Of a stretch of 64,000 nt of DNA, positions 45,131 through 52,743 are shown in pieces; position 1 is the stretch's first letter; every line of letters starts with the position of its first letter. The DNA lies in the NCBI RefSeq assembly GCF_019703545.1, contig NZ_AP018771.1:1054001-1118000 (forward strand). Direction: 5' to 3'. The notes under the pieces were generated by a model, which saw only the letters and a program-made list of their open reading frames with translations, did no database searches and was not told the DNA's origin. The DNA comes from Haemophilus influenzae. Lineage in GTDB: Bacteria > Pseudomonadota > Gammaproteobacteria > Enterobacterales > Pasteurellaceae. The position numbers and the translations under genes were made by a program.

Positions 45131-45211
45131 TATAGAATATTAATTAGCATATTTCTAATTTTAATGTATTATACTGGTTCCCTAATTCTTAATTTTATAT
45201 GAATATTATTA

Positions 45212-46141
45212 ATGAAACCAACCTTTCTAGAATTTAGACATCTTAAAACTTTATTGGCTTTAAAAGAGACAGGCAGCGTTTCTCTAGCTGCAAAGCGCGT
45301 ATATCTAACCCAATCAGCACTTTCTCACCAAATTAAATTAATAGAAGAACAATTTGGCTTGCCTTTATTTGAGCGTAAAAGTAATCCACTTCGTTTTACT
45401 TCAGCGGGAGAGCGTTTAATTCGTCTTGCGAATGAAGTAATACCGAAAGTGATTGATGCTGAACGTGATCTTGCACGGGTAAAACACGGCGATGCAGGAC
45501 AGTTACGTATAGCGGTGGAATGCCATACTTGTTTTGATTGGTTAATGCCAGCGATGGATGAATTCCGTCAGCATTGGGGGCTAGTAGAACTGGATATTGT
45601 ATCTGGCTTTCATACGGATCCCGTTGGCTTATTACTTTCCCATCGAGCAGATTGGGCGATAGTATCAGAAGTAGAGCATAATGATGATGTTATTTTTAAA
45701 CCGCTCTTTTCTTATGAAATGGTTGGAATTTGCTCAAAAAATCATTCTTTAGCAGAAAAAGATATTTGGGAAGCAGAAGATTTTATTGATGAAACTTGGG
45801 TAACTTACCCCGTACCTGACGATATGTTAGATCTATGGCGTAAAGTGCTTAAACCAAAAGGCATTAATCCTACTCGCCGTACAACAGAACTTACTATTGC
45901 AATGATTCAACTTGTTGCGAGCAAACGCGGCATTGCCACAGTGCCTTATTGGGCTGCTTTGCCTTATTTGGAAAAAGGTTATGTTGTGGCAAGAAAAATC
46001 ACAAAAAGTGGCTTATACAGCAACTTATATGCCGCGATTCGCAAAGAAGACGAATCCCTTTCTTATTTAGAAGATTTTTATCAAACAGTCAAATCTCAAA
46101 GTTTCTCAACTTTACCGGGACTTTCTGTTTTAAATTTATAG
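45212..46141 (+). CDS. metR: LysR-family regulator, MetR-like
   Basis: The N-terminal helix-turn-helix (residues about 9-66, ETGSVSLAAKRVYLTQSALS) is that of LysR regulators, and the protein follows MetR closely, for example LRIAVECHTCFDWLMPAMDEF in the effector domain. MetR activates methionine synthesis genes with homocysteine as co-effector. The length of 309 residues is normal. Unlike in E. coli, where metR is beside metE, here it is followed after 9 bases by an AzlC-type exporter on the same strand. That suggests it also controls, or is co-transcribed with, amino acid export. Confidence 0.85.
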   Translation: MKPTFLEFRHLKTLLALKETGSVSLAAKRVYLTQSALSHQIKLIEEQFGLPLFERKSNPLRFTSAGERLIRLANEVIPKVIDAERDLARVKHGDAGQLRIAVECHTCFDWLMPAMDEFRQHWGLVELDIVSGFHTDPVGLLLSHRADWAIVSEVEHNDDVIFKPLFSYEMVGICSKNHSLAEKDIWEAEDFIDETWVTYPVPDDMLDLWRKVLKPKGINPTRRTTELTIAMIQLVASKRGIATVPYWAALPYLEKGYVVARKITKSGLYSNLYAAIRKEDESLSYLEDFYQTVKSQSFSTLPGLSVLNL

Positions 46142-46150
46142 ACGTAATTA

Positions 46151-46870
46151 ATGAATTTATCTCAACAAAATCAACAGCCTAACCCAATTACTGAAGCGGC
46201 TAAGGCTGCTTTTCCCTACAGCGTACCAATGATTGCAGGATTTTTATTTCTTGGCATAGCATACGGTATTTATATGAAAGCACTTGGTTTCGGATTTTTA
46301 TATCCCACTTTAATGGCTTTACTTATTTATGCGGGTTCTGTTGAATTTATTGCGGCAGGCGCACTTATCGCACCTTTCTCTCCAATCAGCGTATTATTAA
46401 TTACCTTAATGATTAGTGCCAGACAAATTTTTTATGGCATATCAATGTTAGAAAAATATGGCATACATATAGGAAAAAAACGCTGGTATTTAATCACAAC
46501 ACTCGTAGATGAATCTTTTTCCTTAAATTATATGGCAAAAATCCCACCGCACTTAGATAAAGGATGGTATATGTTTTTTGTGAGCTTATATTTACATATT
46601 TATTGGGTACTTGGTGCAGCAATGGGGAATTTATTTGGTACTGTTTTACCTTTTAATTTAAAAGGTGTGGAATTTTCAATGACAGCACTATTCTTAGTTA
46701 TTTTTGCCGAAAATTGGTTAAAAGAAAAATCCCACGAAAGCTCTCTATTAGGTTTAGGCATCGCATTAGTTTTTTTATTTATTATAGGAAAAGAATATTT
46801 TTTAATTCCAACATTAATTAGCATTTGGTTAATTTTAACTATGCGAATAGCTAAATTAGAAACAAAATGA
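46151..46870 (+). CDS. ygaZ: AzlC/YgaZ-type amino acid exporter, large subunit
   Basis: This hydrophobic 239-residue protein belongs to the AzlC family, whose E. coli member YgaZ with YgaH exports valine and methionine. The N-terminal AFPYSVPMIAGFLFLGIAYG and LLIYAGSVEFIAAGAL are family motifs, with several further membrane segments. It overlaps the small partner gene by 4 bases (ATGA) and follows the MetR-like gene closely, so methionine is a plausible substrate. The exact substrate cannot be seen in the sequence. Confidence 0.88.
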   Translation: MNLSQQNQQPNPITEAAKAAFPYSVPMIAGFLFLGIAYGIYMKALGFGFLYPTLMALLIYAGSVEFIAAGALIAPFSPISVLLITLMISARQIFYGISMLEKYGIHIGKKRWYLITTLVDESFSLNYMAKIPPHLDKGWYMFFVSLYLHIYWVLGAAMGNLFGTVLPFNLKGVEFSMTALFLVIFAENWLKEKSHESSLLGLGIALVFLFIIGKEYFLIPTLISIWLILTMRIAKLETK

Positions 46871-47196
46871 CACTAACAGAACAAATTATTACCATCGGAA
46901 TTTGTATAGTCGCGGTACAATTTACACGTTTATTACCATTTTTTGTGTTTCCTGTTAATCGCCCCATTCCACAATATATCCGTTATCTCGGAAAAGTTTT
47001 ACCTCCAGCAATGTTTGGTATGCTTGTCGTTTATTGCTATAAAAATATTGATATTTTAACTGGCTATCACGGCATTCCTGATTTGCTTGCAGGGATAGTC
47101 GTGCTTGGCTTACATTTCTGGAAGAAAAATATGTTTCTATCTATTGCCGTAGGCACACTTTTCTATATGGCTCTTGTTCAACTTATTTTTATATAA
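46867..47196 (+). CDS. ygaH: AzlD/YgaH-type amino acid exporter, small subunit
   Basis: This 109-residue membrane protein with about four hydrophobic segments fits the AzlD family. Typical are QFTRLLPFFVFP near residues 18-29 and YLGKVLPPAMFGMLVVYCYKN near 39-59. Its ATG overlaps the ygaZ stop, as usual for the two-part exporter. No strong terminator follows; a small TTGCAAACGGTTGC hairpin is a weak candidate. Confidence 0.87.
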   Translation: MTLTEQIITIGICIVAVQFTRLLPFFVFPVNRPIPQYIRYLGKVLPPAMFGMLVVYCYKNIDILTGYHGIPDLLAGIVVLGLHFWKKNMFLSIAVGTLFYMALVQLIFI

Positions 47197-47298
47197 TTTT
47201 CCCTTGCAAACGGTTGCTTCTTTTTCTTATCTTTTCCTTGCATTAAAAATCTTTTATCATAGCCAATGTTTTTATTTTTAATCAAAGAGAACAACATA

Positions 47299-47532
47299 AT
47301 GGAATTTAATTTTATTGAGTTTTTAGGTTATATGGCGACTTTTTTTGTTGCTGCATCTTTCTTATTTAAATCTATTGTGCATTTACGCATTGTAAATAGT
47401 ATCGGCGCTATTTTATTTGTTATTTACAGCGTAATTATCATAGCGTATCCTGTTGCATTATTAAATGCGTTTTTAGTTGTGGTAAATATTTATCAACTTT
47501 GGCGATTAAAACAAGAAAAAGTCTCTAAATAA
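47299..47532 (+). CDS. small inner-membrane protein (YgjV-like)
   Basis: From the ATG at 47299 the gene encodes 77 residues with three hydrophobic segments (MEFNFIEFLGYMATFFVAAS onward). The pattern GYMATFFVAASFLFKS...LRIVNSIGAILFVIY...LLNAFLVVVNIYQLWRL resembles half of the YgjV family of inner-membrane proteins. I choose this start because an upstream in-frame ATG has no ribosome site and adds 11 residues of low value. Function is unknown. A strong terminator follows. Confidence 0.7.
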   Translation: MEFNFIEFLGYMATFFVAASFLFKSIVHLRIVNSIGAILFVIYSVIIIAYPVALLNAFLVVVNIYQLWRLKQEKVSK

Positions 47533-47536
47533 AAGA

Positions 47537-47569
47537 AAAGCGTTGAATTAAATTTCAACGCTTTTTTTC
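47537..47569 (+). terminator. terminator of the YgjV-like gene
   Basis: AAAGCGTTGAA and TTCAACGCTTT form an 11-bp stem with a short AT loop, followed by a T-run. Confidence 0.9.
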
Positions 47570-47573
47570 TGGA

Positions 47574-47603
47574 AAAGTGCGGCAGAATTTTACCGCACTT
47601 TGT
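47574..47603 (-). terminator. USS-pair terminator of prfC
   Basis: ACCGCACTT (47592-47600) faces AAGTGCGGC, a USS with one mismatch. On the minus strand the stem is followed by T-rich sequence, right after the prfC stop. Confidence 0.8.
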
Positions 47604-47607
47604 TATT

Positions 47608-49188
47608 TTAATGCTCCCGCGTTTTATAAAACGCCACATCGGGATAACGTTCTTGGGCTAAATTTAGATTTACCATTGTTGGTGCAATATAGGTTAAATT
47701 ATCGCCGCCATCTAAGGCTAGATTTTGCTCGTTTTTACGTTTAAATTCTTCAAATTTTTTCCCATCGGCACATTCCACCCAACGAGCTGTGGCAACGTTC
47801 ACATTTTCATAAATTGCTTCCACGTTATATTCAGTTTTTAGACGAGAAACCACCACATCAAACTGCAACACACCCACAGCACCCACAATTAAATCGTTGT
47901 TTAATAATGGACGAAACACTTGCACTGCACCTTCTTCAGAAAGTTGCACCAAGCCTTTTAACAGTTGTTTTTGTTTAAGAGGATCTTTCAAACGAATGCG
48001 ACGGAATAACTCTGGCGCAAAGTTTGGAATGCCTGTAAATTTCAGCATTTCGCCTTGCGTGAAAGTATCGCCAATTTGAATGGTACCGTGATTATGCAAA
48101 CCAATAATATCGCCTGCGTAAGCTTCTTCAGCGTGAGCGCGATCGCCCGCCATAAAAGTCAGCGCATCAGAAATAACCACATCTTTTCCAATACGGACGT
48201 GTTTAAGTTTCATTCCTTTTTCGTATTTGCCCGAAACAACACGCATAAACGCCACTCTGTCACGGTGTTTCGGATCCATATTGGCTTGAATTTTAAACAC
48301 AAAACCACTGAATTTTTCTTCCGCACTTTCCACCGTTCTTGTATCCGCTTGACGAGATTGCGGCTTCGGAGCCCATTGCGTTAAGCCATCAAGAAAATGA
48401 TCCACTCCAAAATTGCCTAATGCCGTCCCGAAAAATACTGGTGTAAGTTCCCCTTTAATAAAGGCATCTTGCTCAAATTCATTACTTGCGCCTTGCACCA
48501 ATTCCAATTCGTCACGAAGCTGTTGTGCTAAATCATCGCCAACCGCGGCATCTAATTCAGGGCTATTTAAACCTTTAACAACACGAACTTCTTGAATAGT
48601 TGAGCCTTGACCAGATTGATAAAGATAGGTTTCATCTTTTGCAAGATGATAAACACCCTTAAACAATTTCCCACAGCCAATTGGCCAAGTAATTGGCGCA
48701 CAACGAATTTTCAACACATTTTCCACCTCGTCCAACAATTCCATCGGATCACGAATATCACGGTCGAGTTTATTCATAAACGTGATAATTGGCGTATCAC
48801 GTAAACGTGTGACTTCCATCAACTTAATCGTACGTTCCTCCACCCCTTTGGCAGAGTCAATAACCATCAAACAGCTATCCACAGCGGTTAAAGTGCGGTA
48901 AGTATCTTCAGAGAAATCTTCGTGTCCGGGGGTATCGAGCAAATTCACTAAACAATCATTATAAGGAAATTGCATCACAGAAGTGGTAATCGAAATTCCA
49001 CGTTGTTTTTCCATTTCCATCCAGTCAGATTTTGCGTGAGCCGCCGAGCCTTTGCCCTTGACCGAGCCAGCGGTTTGAATTGCATTGCCGTATAAAAGTA
49101 CTTTTTCAGTAATCGTTGTTTTACCCGCATCAGGGTGGGAAATAATCGCAAAAGTGCGACGTTTATTCACTTCTTGAGGATAAGCCAT
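47608..49188 (-). CDS. prfC: peptide chain release factor 3
   Basis: RF3 is the GTPase that recycles RF1 and RF2 from terminated ribosomes. The G1 loop SHPDAGKTT is at residues 17-25, G3 DTPGHEDF near 87-94 and NKLDRD near 141-146. The length of 526 residues is usual. It is transcribed alone, convergent with the YgjV-like gene. Upstream of its start lies a repeat-rich gap before fabI. A USS is inside the gene (48891-48899). Confidence 0.97.
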   Translation of the reverse strand: MAYPQEVNKRRTFAIISHPDAGKTTITEKVLLYGNAIQTAGSVKGKGSAAHAKSDWMEMEKQRGISITTSVMQFPYNDCLVNLLDTPGHEDFSEDTYRTLTAVDSCLMVIDSAKGVEERTIKLMEVTRLRDTPIITFMNKLDRDIRDPMELLDEVENVLKIRCAPITWPIGCGKLFKGVYHLAKDETYLYQSGQGSTIQEVRVVKGLNSPELDAAVGDDLAQQLRDELELVQGASNEFEQDAFIKGELTPVFFGTALGNFGVDHFLDGLTQWAPKPQSRQADTRTVESAEEKFSGFVFKIQANMDPKHRDRVAFMRVVSGKYEKGMKLKHVRIGKDVVISDALTFMAGDRAHAEEAYAGDIIGLHNHGTIQIGDTFTQGEMLKFTGIPNFAPELFRRIRLKDPLKQKQLLKGLVQLSEEGAVQVFRPLLNNDLIVGAVGVLQFDVVVSRLKTEYNVEAIYENVNVATARWVECADGKKFEEFKRKNEQNLALDGGDNLTYIAPTMVNLNLAQERYPDVAFYKTREH

Positions 49189-49308
49189 AATCTTCTCTTA
49201 TTCATTCAAATTGTATTAAAAAATCGGCGTATTATCCTTGAAAATAGCGTGTTTTGCAAAAACACCTTATATAGAACCCTACAATTTTACAAATTTATAA
49301 TGGAACAC

Positions 49309-49429
49309 CGCGTGGGCTTACGCCCACCCTACAATTTTACAATTTTACGGTTTTGCAATTTTACAAATTTAAGGAAAATTTAATGGTTATCATAACATTT
49401 CCATTGTAGGGTGGGTGTAAGCCCACGCG
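49309..49429. repeat. REPIN-like element: inverted 26-bp palindromic repeats
   Basis: The 26-bp arm at 49309-49334 (core GTGGGCTTACGCCCAC) is repeated in inverse orientation at 49404-49429 with a single mismatch, enclosing about 69 bases. Each arm is itself a hairpin. CCCTACAATTTTACA occurs just before the left arm (49278-) and again from 49327. Two opposed REP sequences spaced this way resemble REPINs, which are moved by TnpA-REP (RAYT) enzymes. It fills most of the 329-base prfC-fabI gap. A smaller relative lies near 25806. Confidence 0.75.
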
Positions 49430-49517
49430 TTTAATTTAAAAATTGGTCGGCTTTGTATAAAAACAAATTTTCGCTTATACTACGCAAGTTTTTTACGCTA
49501 ACAACATAGGAAAAATT

Positions 49518-50306
49518 ATGGGTTTCTTAACAGGTAAACGCATTTTAGTCACAGGTCTTGCAAGCAATCGTTCCATCGCTTACGGGATCGCAAAATCAAT
49601 GAAAGAACAAGGTGCAGAACTTGCTTTCACTTATTTAAACGATAAATTACAACCACGTGTAGAAGAATTTGCCAAAGAATTTGGCTCTGACATCGTGCTT
49701 CCTTTAGATGTTGCAACTGATGAAAGCATTCAAACTTGCTTTGCAGAATTAAGCAAACGCTGGGAAAAATTTGATGGTTTTGTTCACGCAATCGCATTTG
49801 CACCGGGCGATCAACTAGACGGCGATTACGTCAATGCCGCAACCCGTGAGGGCTACCGCATCGCACACGACATCAGTGCATACAGCTTCGTCGCAATGGC
49901 ACAAGCGGCACGCCCTTATTTAAACCCAAATTCAGCATTATTAACCCTTTCTTACTTAGGTGCAGAACGTGCAATTCCTAATTACAACGTAATGTGCCTC
50001 GCAAAAGCCTCTCTTGAAGCCGCAACACGCGTAATGGCAGCAGATCTAGGCAAAGAGGGCATTCGTGTAAACGCCATTTCAGCAGGCCCAATCCGCACTT
50101 TAGCGGCATCAGGCATTAAAAACTTCAAAAAAATGCTTTCCACCTTTGAGAAAACCGCTGCATTACGTCGCACTGTGACTATCGAAGATGTGGGTAACTC
50201 AGCGGCATTTTTATGTTCTGACTTAGCCTCTGGCATTACAGGCGAAATCGTTCACGTTGATGCAGGTTTCAGCATTACGGCAATGGGCGAATTAGGCGAA
50301 GAATAA
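49518..50306 (+). CDS. fabI: enoyl-[acyl carrier protein] reductase [NADH] FabI
   Basis: FabI carries out the last step of each fatty-acid elongation cycle. It is a short-chain dehydrogenase-like protein of 262 residues, with the [15 protein letters not shown] nucleotide loop at residues 13-27. The catalytic tyrosine and lysine are in the [14 protein letters not shown] segment (Tyr156 and Lys163 region). The C-terminal [12 protein letters not shown] is standard. The ATG follows CATAGGAAA. It is followed by a terminator and then rnb. Confidence 0.97.
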   Translation: MGFLTGKRILVTGLASNRSIAYGIAKSMKEQGAELAFTYLNDKLQPRVEEFAKEFGSDIVLPLDVATDESIQTCFAELSKRWEKFDGFVHAIAFAPGDQLDGDYVNAATREGYRIAHDISAYSFVAMAQAARPYLNPNSALLTLSYLGAERAIPNYNVMCLAKASLEAATRVMAADLGKEGIRVNAISAGPIRTLAASGIKNFKKMLSTFEKTAALRRTVTIEDVGNSAAFLCSDLASGITGEIVHVDAGFSITAMGELGEE

Positions 50307-50325
50307 ATTTTCTTCCATTCTTTTT

Positions 50326-50357
50326 AGGCAGGCTTTCAGTCTGCCTTTTCGCTTTTT
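50326..50357 (+). terminator. terminator between fabI and rnb
   Basis: AGGCAG and CTGCCT pair around a GCTTTCAGT loop, followed by TTTCGCTTTTTT. It lies 20 bases after the fabI stop. Confidence 0.8.
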
Positions 50358-50365
50358 TAAAATAT

Positions 50366-50399
50366 AACTATGTTTCAAAATAACTATGTTTCAAGATAA
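50366..50399 (+). repeat. 16-base tandem duplication covering the rnb start
   Basis: ATAACTATGTTTCAAA is followed immediately by ATAACTATGTTTCAAG. The first copy contains an ATG (50370) out of frame with the true start (50386). It opens a nine-codon frame that ends at TAA (50397-50399) inside rnb. Neither ATG has a good ribosome site. Confidence 0.75.
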
Positions 50400-52365
50400 T
50401 CCTCTACTCGCACAACTTAAACAACAAATCCACGACAGCAAAGAACAGGTTGAGGGCGTGGTAAAAAGCACAGATAAAGCCTACGGCTTTTTAGAGTGCG
50501 ATAAAAAAAACTATTTCATCGCACCGCCATCAATGAAAAAAGTGATGCACGGCGACAAAATCAAAGCCACCATTGAAAAACAAGGCGACAAAGAACAAGC
50601 CGAGCCAGAAGCCTTAATAGAGCCAATGCTCACACGTTTTATCGCAAAAGTGCGGTTCAATAAAGACAACAAATTACAAGTGCTGGTGGATCACCCAAGC
50701 ATCAATCAACCCATTGGCGCACAACAGGCGAAATCGGTAAAAGAAGAACTGCAAGAGGGCGACTGGGTCGTCGCACATTTAAAAACCCATCCATTGCGTG
50801 ACGATCGCTTTTTCTACGCCACCATTAATCAATTTATTTGCCGAGCTGATGATGAATTTGCCCCTTGGTGGGTTACATTGGCACGCCACGAACAATCTCG
50901 CTATCCCGTGCAAGGCGTAGAACATTATGAAATGTTAGATCAAAAAACACGTGAAAATCTGACCGCACTTCATTTTGTAACCATTGATTCCGAAAGCACA
51001 ATGGATATGGACGATGCCTTATATATCGAACCCATCACACAAAACAACGAACAAACAGGCTGGAAACTCGTGGTCGCCATTGCCGATCCCACCGCTTACA
51101 TCGCCCTAGATTGTCAAATTGAACAAGAAGCAAAACAGCGTTGCTTCACAAATTATTTGCCGGGCTTTAACATTCCAATGTTACCCCGTGAATTATCCGA
51201 TGAATTATGTTCCTTAATCGCCAATGAAACTCGCCCCGCACTGGTTTGTTATATCGAAACCGATCTTGCAGGCAACATCACAGCCAAACCGCATTTTGTT
51301 TCCGCTTATGTGCAATCTAAAGCCAAACTGGTTTACAACAACGTCTCGGATTATTTAGAACAAACCAATAACCAATGGCAGCCAGAAACGCCAGAAATTA
51401 CACAACAAATTCATTGGTTACATCAATTTACCAAAGCACGCATACAATGGCGTAAAACCCATTCCTTACTCTTTAAAGAAAAACCCGATTATACCTTTGT
51501 GCTGGCAGAAAATGGCAAAGTGCAAGAAATCAAAGCAGAATATCGCCGCATTGCCAATCAAATTGTGGAAGAAGCAATGATTATCGCCAACATCTGTGCT
51601 GCCCAATTTTTACACGAACAGGCAAAAACAGGCATTTTCAACACCCACAGCGGTTTTGATAAAAAATACTTAGAAAATACGCATCATTTCTTAATGGCAA
51701 ATTTAGCTAATGAACAAAATCAAGCTGAACTTGCAGTGCGTTATTCAGTAGAAAATTTAGCAACCTTAAACGGCTATTGCCAAATGCGTCACGACATCGA
51801 CCATCTAGAAAGTGATTATGTAGCCCTACGCCTACGCCGTTATTTAACCTTCTCCGAATTTAAATCAGAATTAGCACCGCACTTCGGGCTGGGGCTAGAG
51901 GGCTATGCCACTTGGACATCCCCAATTCGTAAATATTCTGACATGGTTAATCATCGCTTAATCAAAGCCGTGCTTGCCCAACAGCCTTGCGAAAAACCAC
52001 AAAATGAAGTTTTGGCACGTTTGCAAGAGGCCCGTCGCCAAAATCGCCTCGTCGAACGTGATATTGCCGATTGGCTATATTGCCGTTATCTTTCGCCGAA
52101 AGTGGCTGAAAATGTGGAATTTAATGCAGAAGTGCAAGATGTAATGCGGGCAGGCTTACGCGTACAACTGCTCGAAAATGGCGCATCGCTATTCATTCCT
52201 GCTGCCACCTTGCACAACAACAAAGAAGAAATACAACTAAATCCTGATGAACTCGCTCTTTACATAAAAGGCGACCGCACTTATAAAATCGGCGACATGG
52301 TAAAAGTGAAACTCACAGAAGTGAAAGAAACCACACGCAGCATTGTCGGCGAAATCGTTCAATAA
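50386..52365 (+). CDS. rnb: exoribonuclease II
   Basis: RNase II degrades RNA 3' to 5'. Two N-terminal cold-shock domains are followed by the RNB catalytic domain, whose acidic cluster Asp201, Asp207, Asp209 and Asp210 (TIDSESTMDMDDA) matches the E. coli numbering. LPRELSDELCSL and the TWTSPIRKYSDMVNHRL motif follow, then a C-terminal S1 domain. The length of 659 residues is close to the usual 644. The start region is duplicated (separate entry). Four USS copies lie inside the gene. A terminator follows. Confidence 0.96.
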   Translation: MFQDNPLLAQLKQQIHDSKEQVEGVVKSTDKAYGFLECDKKNYFIAPPSMKKVMHGDKIKATIEKQGDKEQAEPEALIEPMLTRFIAKVRFNKDNKLQVLVDHPSINQPIGAQQAKSVKEELQEGDWVVAHLKTHPLRDDRFFYATINQFICRADDEFAPWWVTLARHEQSRYPVQGVEHYEMLDQKTRENLTALHFVTIDSESTMDMDDALYIEPITQNNEQTGWKLVVAIADPTAYIALDCQIEQEAKQRCFTNYLPGFNIPMLPRELSDELCSLIANETRPALVCYIETDLAGNITAKPHFVSAYVQSKAKLVYNNVSDYLEQTNNQWQPETPEITQQIHWLHQFTKARIQWRKTHSLLFKEKPDYTFVLAENGKVQEIKAEYRRIANQIVEEAMIIANICAAQFLHEQAKTGIFNTHSGFDKKYLENTHHFLMANLANEQNQAELAVRYSVENLATLNGYCQMRHDIDHLESDYVALRLRRYLTFSEFKSELAPHFGLGLEGYATWTSPIRKYSDMVNHRLIKAVLAQQPCEKPQNEVLARLQEARRQNRLVERDIADWLYCRYLSPKVAENVEFNAEVQDVMRAGLRVQLLENGASLFIPAATLHNNKEEIQLNPDELALYIKGDRTYKIGDMVKVKLTEVKETTRSIVGEIVQ

Positions 52366-52385
52366 ATTGCCGTTCCCTTTTGCCT

Positions 52386-52424
52386 AAAACCTGCTTTCAA
52401 TGCCAGAAAGTAGGTTTTTCTTTT
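52386..52424 (+). terminator. terminator of rnb
   Basis: AAACCTGCTTTC and GAAAGTAGGTTT pair (one G-U) around AATGCCA, followed by TTCTTTT. Confidence 0.87.
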
Positions 52425-52591
52425 AATTTTTACCGCACTTTTCAACAAAAAATACCTAAAATGAGTCATGATTAATCTTTTTTCTTGCTAAAAAGAAATA
52501 AAAGATAAACAAACCTAAACCTTATTTTAAATAAAAAATAAATTAACTTATCTGAAAATATTTGATTTTTGTGTAAGTGTTTGTTTTTTTT

Positions 52592-52674
<83 letters not shown>

Positions 52675-52743
52675 AGAATGCACGCAATTTCACTAAGAAA
52701 AGTGTATTTACTATTAATTTTATTAAATATAAGGTAAATAAAA

